Part shown: one piece after another, positions 59,053-64,000 of the stretch | Position numbering within the stretch: position 1 is the stretch's first letter | How the letters are laid out: each line of letters begins with the position of its first letter | DNA from: Linyphia triangularis | Lineage: Eukaryota > Arthropoda > Arachnida > Araneae > Linyphiidae | DNA length: 64,000 nt | Reading direction: 5' to 3' | NCBI GenBank assembly: GCA_963978545.1 | Contig: OZ021721.1 | Coordinates: forward strand, 37,993,348 to 38,057,347 | Position numbers and translations under genes: made by a program | The notes under the pieces: model-generated | What the model was told of the DNA's origin: nothing | Databases searched by the model: none | Seen by the model: the letters and a program-made list of their open reading frames with translations, nothing else

Positions 59053-60752
59053 TACAGTGGCTCAAACAATTAAGAATACACTTTGTTTTTTGAGCAAATC
59101 AGCACTTTGTTTGATGAATAATGCTAAAAAATTTTAATTATAACAAAACTTTTTGCAGAGGCATTAAACTATGGACATTTTACTTTGTATTTGCACAAAA
59201 AACATAATAATTAATTAAAAATCATATTATTCATACAGCTTTAAAACTTTAGTAAACAAATTTTGCAGTCAAAAATTTGAGAATACACATATGAAAAATA
59301 TGTTTTACTACTCCTAAATATTTTCTACTTGGCTGCTATTTTAATGAAGTTTTGAGTAATCTTATCTTTAACCTTTTCAACAAAAACTTTTTGTTAAATT
59401 TTTTGTTAGACGAACTTGAAGCCAAACTTTTAAATAAAAAATGCCTCCTTGAAGAGAAACCAGTATTGATGTAAGGAAATTCCTATTAAAATTATTTTTT
59501 AAAAAAGAAAAATCTTATTGAAATAGCTAAAATTGTTACTAGAAGCCACACGCGTCTCCAGAAAATTATTAGAAAATTTTAAAATGATGGATTGATTGAA
59601 ATTAAAGTAGAAGAAAATGGAAAAGAATTCTCAGTGATATCACAAAAAGGAAAATTTTAAAAGAAATCAAGGTTTATCATAAAGTAAATGCAGTTAAACT
59701 TGCTGCAGAAACTTCTCAAACCATTGAGAGAAGTGTAAATGATGAAACTGTACGAAATGTAAATAGACAAACTGGATATAAAAGTCGAGTAGTTAGGAAA
59801 AAACCGTTCGTCAGTTTGCAAAATCTGAAAAAGTGTTTGGAGTTTACCAAAACTAATCAAATGGAGACAAATAGCTTTTGGAAGAAAGTAATATTTAGTA
59901 ATGAATGTAAATTCAACATTTTGGGTTGTAACGAACGTCGCATCGTATGGAGTAAACGATGCAATAATTATGGAACACTTTGGACCCCAAAAAAATTACG
60001 TCCTTCACTTAAACTTGGTGGTGGCTCCCTCATGGTTTGGGATTGTATTACTTCAACCGGGGTAGGAAATTTAGTTTTTATAGATAGCATTATAAACCAT
60101 ATCGTTTACTTGGATATACTTCACAACAAACTAAATGAAACCGCTAAGAATTTGAGTTCAAATTGAAATTTCATATTCCAGCACCACAATGACCCCAAAC
60201 AACGGCACACAACATCAAAATGTGGTGCCTTTTTTCATTATAAAAAGCAGTTACACACACCACCACAGTCCACCAACATTAATATCATAAAAAATCTGTG
60301 GGCCACAGGAGAAACAGTGGTCCAAAAACGCAAAATTAGAAACAAAACCCATTTAAACAAGTGTTGCAAGAATAATGGGGTTAAATATCTTCAGATACCA
60401 CCAAAAAGTTGATCAACTCTTTACCACGACGTTTGGTGGACATTATAAATGCCAAAAAAGGTGCACCTAAATATTGATACTTTCTTTGTAAATGAGATAT
60501 TACAAAAAATTTCATTGGTGTATTCTCAATTTTTTGAGGTAAAAATCTACACAAGTATATTTAAAATGCTTCCAAAACTTTTCATATTAGAAGTTTTTCA
60601 TTGATTGTTCTTGATTTTTACTTGAAATTAAACCATTTGTTATGTGTAAAATTAGAGACGTGTTTTCACTTCTTGGTAATGTATTTTTTATATTGAAAGT
60701 TGGATTTATCAAGTAAAAGTAAGGTGTATTCTCAATTGTTTGAGTCACTTTA
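59053..60752 (+). mobile_element. Tc1-like transposon with double inverted repeats
   Basis: The outer ends read TACAGTGGCTCAAACAATT and, reversed, TAAAGTGACTCAAACAATT, with terminal TA. A second copy of the motif (TTTGAGAATACAC) lies inside each end, at 59269-59289 and inverted at 60518-60540. This IR/DR layout is known from Tc1-like elements such as Sleeping Beauty. Length 1.7 kb, one transposase relic inside. Confidence 0.9.
59441..60477 (+). pseudogene. Tc1-like transposase pseudogene, catalytic triad lost
   Basis: Begins MPP-stop-RETSIDVRKFLLK. A Tc1 DNA-binding half follows with frameshifts: SHTRLQKIIRKF, SVNDETVRNV, YKSRVVRKKPF. The DDE half is open from 59816: FWKKVIFSNECKFN, RRIVWSKR, LKLGGGSLMVWDCI, GVGNLVFIDSI. 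Then comes a Trp-to-stop change (60164-60166), and, in frame, FIFQHHNDPK, TPPQSTNINIIKNLW and a family-like C-terminus INAKKGAPKY with stop at 60475-60477. Against the Tc1 consensus the three catalytic acids are Asn (FSN), His (QHH) and Lys (IIK), with DD34E spacing preserved. Inactive. Confidence 0.9.
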
Positions 60753-61063
60753 ACTATTTCAGTCTTTTCTTTTTTTATCCCCTTCGAAATAAATATTACA
60801 TGTTTGTGCGAGGCTAAAAAAGTCATACAACAAAATATAATACACAAATTATCACTATAAGACAAGACACTTTACTGCATACTTAATAAAAGTACAATAA
60901 ATATTAAAATTTTATAAAATTATCAAGTGCAAAATAATTTTGAATATCAAGTACACATTTTTAGACATCGGTGGTTGACAGAAAGCAAATGTATTTTAAT
61001 AATCAAGTATCAGCTGTAATATATTATTAACACCAAGGTGATATTTCTTTTTTTAATTTTTTT
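60753..61063. other. No recognisable feature
   Basis: AT-rich flank; the minus ORF at 60587-60865 overlaps the Tc1 right end and is not a gene. Confidence 0.4.
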
Positions 61064-61477
61064 TTACGAATTTTCCATTTCTATTAAAAAAGCGAAGTGA
61101 AATTTTTTTTCCGATAACAGAGAAGCGCCAAAAACAACAAACGTGTTGTTGGCGCTTATCAAAAGGTCGAAATCACCTACTTGAAATTTTTCGAACCATC
61201 TTCTGCATGTTCTATCAGAAACTGTACCTTCACCAAACACTTCCAATAAATTTCTATACAGTATACAGTGATTTTATATTTCTATATTCTTTACAAAATA
61301 CAGTAGCGTAAATGAATTTTATCAGTAGCTATGGGTACACGATCGCGTCTCACTAAATACTAACATGAATCGCCTTCGTTTTAGTTCATTTTCTAAGTCA
61401 GTATGTATTTTGCCGAATATGCGTCAAATGAATATGCGCATACTTGTTATAACCAGAACAGACTAAACTTTCCGATA
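61064..61477 (-). pseudogene. Mariner 5' fragment (second copy)
   Basis: The minus strand starts with the terminal repeat TATCGGAAAGTTTAGTCTG at 61477. It continues through untranslated sequence shared with 17304-17476 (ATGCGCATATT, ACATACTGACTTAGAAAATG) to a damaged N-terminus (ATAGCTACTGATAAAATTC), then VFGEGTVSDRTCRRWFEKFQ and VGDFDLL. Homology ends there. The join carries a hairpin, GCGCCAA/TTGGCGC with ACAACA/TGTTGT, at 61124-61155. This copy lacks the insertion in the SDR-RRW region seen in the other mariner. Confidence 0.8.
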
Positions 61478-62335
61478 AGATATGAATGGAATATGATAGT
61501 TTTTGAATAAGAACTGGTGCTAATTATATGATTTGACAAAATATTTTCCCCCTCCTGATGTTAAAACTTTCATTTCATTTTAATGATTTCCCCGTACGAT
61601 GAGTGTAAGTATAATTTACCCACTAAACTTTTAAGCAAGCACTTACGGCTGTCTGTGATATACAATCTTTTTTTATTATTGTTATTATTAAAGAACGGTT
61701 AAGTACGCATTGGTATTCACATACCAAGTGTTCTTCTTACCAATCATTATATAAACTTTCTAGTTATTGGAATACCAATTAACCATAATTTTTATTTATT
61801 TCACCTAATCGAAACATTTTTTTCAGTGAAATTAAATATTTTTTTCATATCTATGAATACATACATTGTAAAGAGGATCACTGAGATATTTTTTGCGCCT
61901 AGTCCCAATGCAAGGAATGCCTTACTACTCAGTGTAAGTCGATTATTATTCTACCACGCTCAACCAAAGAAGTTTTTAATCATTACTAACATGTATTCAT
62001 ATTTTGGATAGCAACCTTACTGGTCAAGACAGTTATGGTTTTGGTGACTCGCATTTTGAAATTGATAGAAGTCTCAAAGACAAGTTGGATCGCAATTAGT
62101 CTCTTGTTAGCTTTGTAAATTTTTAAGTATAAATGTGTGTTTACAATAAACGTATATTATTATCGATATTTAGTAAGAAAGTGAGTTATTTTGCTGTTTT
62201 AAATGTATTTCAAAAGATAACACGGCAATTAATTTTTGAGTTACAATGTCACAAAAAACGCGAATGCTGTCAATTATATTGAATCCCCACATTCCATCTT
62301 CAAAAATATCAGATTTAAATTTAATTAATTGCTAC
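61478..62335. other. No recognisable feature
   Basis: AT-rich; the ORF at 61826 shows no domain. Confidence 0.4.
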
Positions 62336-62444
62336 CAGTGGCGGTCCGTGGTCGAAAATTTTAGTGCAGCAGGAAACATACGACTTTTCAACAACCCCTC
62401 TCCCCCCCCCCCCCCACCACACACACACACTTTCCACAATCATG
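62336..62444 (+). mobile_element. hAT-like left end, truncated
   Basis: Starts CAGTGGCGGTCCGTGG, preceded by TTGCTAC, like the complete hAT-like element at 41380. A C-run and a short (CA)n follow, and then the MITE copy C begins at 62445. No right end remains. Confidence 0.6.
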
Positions 62445-63469
62445 TACAGTACGCAAAAAAAAAAAAATCCGAACGTTGGCTACATCTCTAATTAATGAAA
62501 AAACAAAAATCAAGAACCGTTGTAAACTGAGGAAAGTCTTTATCAATTGTATATAATTTTTTTATCATGAGGGGTCATCTACATATTAAAACGAAACCAA
62601 GCTTTAAAAATTTCAATGGCAACCCCATAATATTATACCATATTTAGATTTAAAATCCAAAAAAAACGTCTAAATACCAAATTTCATAACTTTTCAATGA
62701 GTCGTTAGTAATTTAAGTGATGTCAAAAAAATGACAAATTAATGTTCAAAAGGTAATTTGATTTTTTAGCCATAAATAATTAAATAGTTATTATATTTTA
62801 GCAGTTTTTGTTTTAAAGGATAGATTGTTTAAGGCCAAACATAAATAATATGCAAATTTTTATTTTTTAATAGCTATTAATTAATAAAACAAGTTTTAAA
62901 TTTTTTTAAATAGAAACATATCATTTTTTTTTTTGCTTCCATTAGAATTATCATGGTGGAAAACCCCACCCGATTTTTTTTCACACCATTTTGATTTTTG
63001 GTTCTCAATATTTTAGCAAAAATTATAAAAAGCTCACTTTAAAGGACTGCGTAATAGATTACGTCTTGAAGCATACAAAACGTTCGATTCTTCAGCGCTA
63101 TAAAGAAATTCGCCCTCAAGATCGGCCAAAACATTTTCAATTATAAGAGATGTGTTTCTCAACAAAATGAACTGAAATTTGGTATCTAGGGTAAACGATG
63201 AATTCTAAATCGAATGAAAACATAAAAATTAGGGGTTCGTATTGAAATTAAGATATAGTTCATTTTACTTAGTATACAGGCCTCTAAGAAAACAACTTTG
63301 CACCAAACATATAGAAAATTGTAAACAAAACATTTTGGTGCGAACCGCAAGATTTTACGATAATTAGAAACGAAGATATAGCCATCATTCAGATTATTAT
63401 TATTATTACTATTATTTTTATTTTATTTTTAATTATTTTTTTTTATTTTTTTTTTTTTGTGCACTGATA
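62445..63469 (+). mobile_element. Mariner-type MITE, full-length copy C
   Basis: Left end TACAGTACGCAAAAAAA. The right end is TTTTTTTGTGCACTGATA, a mutated TTTTTTGCGTACTGTA, with an expanded ATT/T-rich tract (63405-63458) inside it. Internal landmarks match copies A/D and B in order. No coding. Confidence 0.82.
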
Positions 63470-64000
63470 CTTAAACTTTTTTTTTAAGTATCATTTTAAA
63501 AATCAGATTTTTTTTGCATTTAAAAGTACATAATTAGAAATTATATTTACATGAAAAAAATTCAGTTTTATTCAAAAATTAATTACTTAATTATATTTAA
63601 TTCTTTATAATTAACATATTTTTGAACAGTGATTATTCAAGTTTTATGGGGCCAATAAAAGAAATTATGGTTGGAAATTATTCGTAATATCATTCTTAAT
63701 GTTATCCCATCTAGTTTCTAGAATGTATAGTTTTTTTTAATAGAATTTTTTTAACATTGAAAGCAGAAAAAATCGCAATTTTTCTAAAAACTTTTACATT
63801 TAAAAATCTAGCAAAGTTCATTTTATTTTCCAATCAATTTGGCTGAACTTCAAAACATCTAATAGTTAATATCAGATTTGAATTCTCAAATCATTTTTCA
63901 AAAAGATTATATCCCCCAAAAAACACGTTTGAAAAGTAGAAGAACCACCAACCTCAAAAATACAAAAAACTTTCTTGAAATAAAAAAACCATAAACATGA
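63470..64000. other. No recognisable feature
   Basis: AT-rich DNA to the window end; I see no gene or repeat. Confidence 0.4.

Overview
This is AT-rich eukaryotic DNA with no bacterial-style genes and no host protein-coding exon that I can support. The six-frame ORFs are short and scattered, and the readable coding material is all decayed, multi-copy mobile DNA: mariner, Tc1, a DUF4817-type transposase, a CPEENC zinc-finger protein and a GAMH-motif protein. This mixture, with tRNA-derived SINEs that have (CCAA)n tails, many TA- and TTAA-flanked palindromic MITEs, and very low GC, suggests an arthropod. A chelicerate such as a spider is plausible, but that is inference. The window reads as a large intergenic or intronic desert.

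Layout. 0-5 kb: a mariner-type MITE (41-742 and 4372-4741) split by about 3.6 kb of other repeats. Those include a relic of a fold-back zinc-finger element (1492-3515), itself cut by a small hAT-like insertion with an 8-bp target duplication. 5-16 kb: AT-rich DNA with islands of higher complexity (8.0-8.6, 9.7-10.0, 12.9-13.1, 15.6-15.8 kb) and another copy of the MITE (14.4-15.4 kb, reversed). 16.8-21 kb: a small inverted repeat, a mariner relic, a 750-bp palindromic MITE, a tRNA-derived SINE and a second SINE tail. 23.2-26.4 kb: a 3.1-kb palindromic element with 1.4-kb arms carrying coding modules of the zinc-finger protein. 28-29 kb: the strongest non-coding complexity island. 33.6 kb: (TA)115. 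34.2-36.1 kb: two more islands. 37.1-37.9 kb: a TTAA-flanked palindromic MITE. 40.8-43.2 kb: a SINE, a TGACG-rich inverted repeat and a 1.8-kb hAT-like element with an 8-bp target duplication. 48-49 kb: an island. 49.9-51.4 kb: a split and partly inverted relic of the GAMH protein. 53.9-54.6 kb: ETS-like and E-box motifs followed by four ~155-bp tandem units, each with a pair of CRE-like sites. 54.8-57.4 kb: a DUF4817-type DNA transposon with ~260-bp inverted repeats. 59.0-60.8 kb: a Tc1 element with double inverted repeats whose three catalytic acids are all replaced. 61-63.5 kb: a mariner 5' fragment, one hAT end and the third MITE copy.

How it fits together. Every transposase copy seen is broken, so none of these elements can move on its own. 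The complexity islands contain homeodomain-, Hox/Exd/Meis- and SOX-like words and stand out from the AT-rich background. They are the best candidates for host function, namely distal enhancers of a developmental gene outside the window. The CRE tandem array is the most unusual non-transposon signal. All readings are by eye, and boundaries are approximate unless a terminal repeat or target duplication is named.
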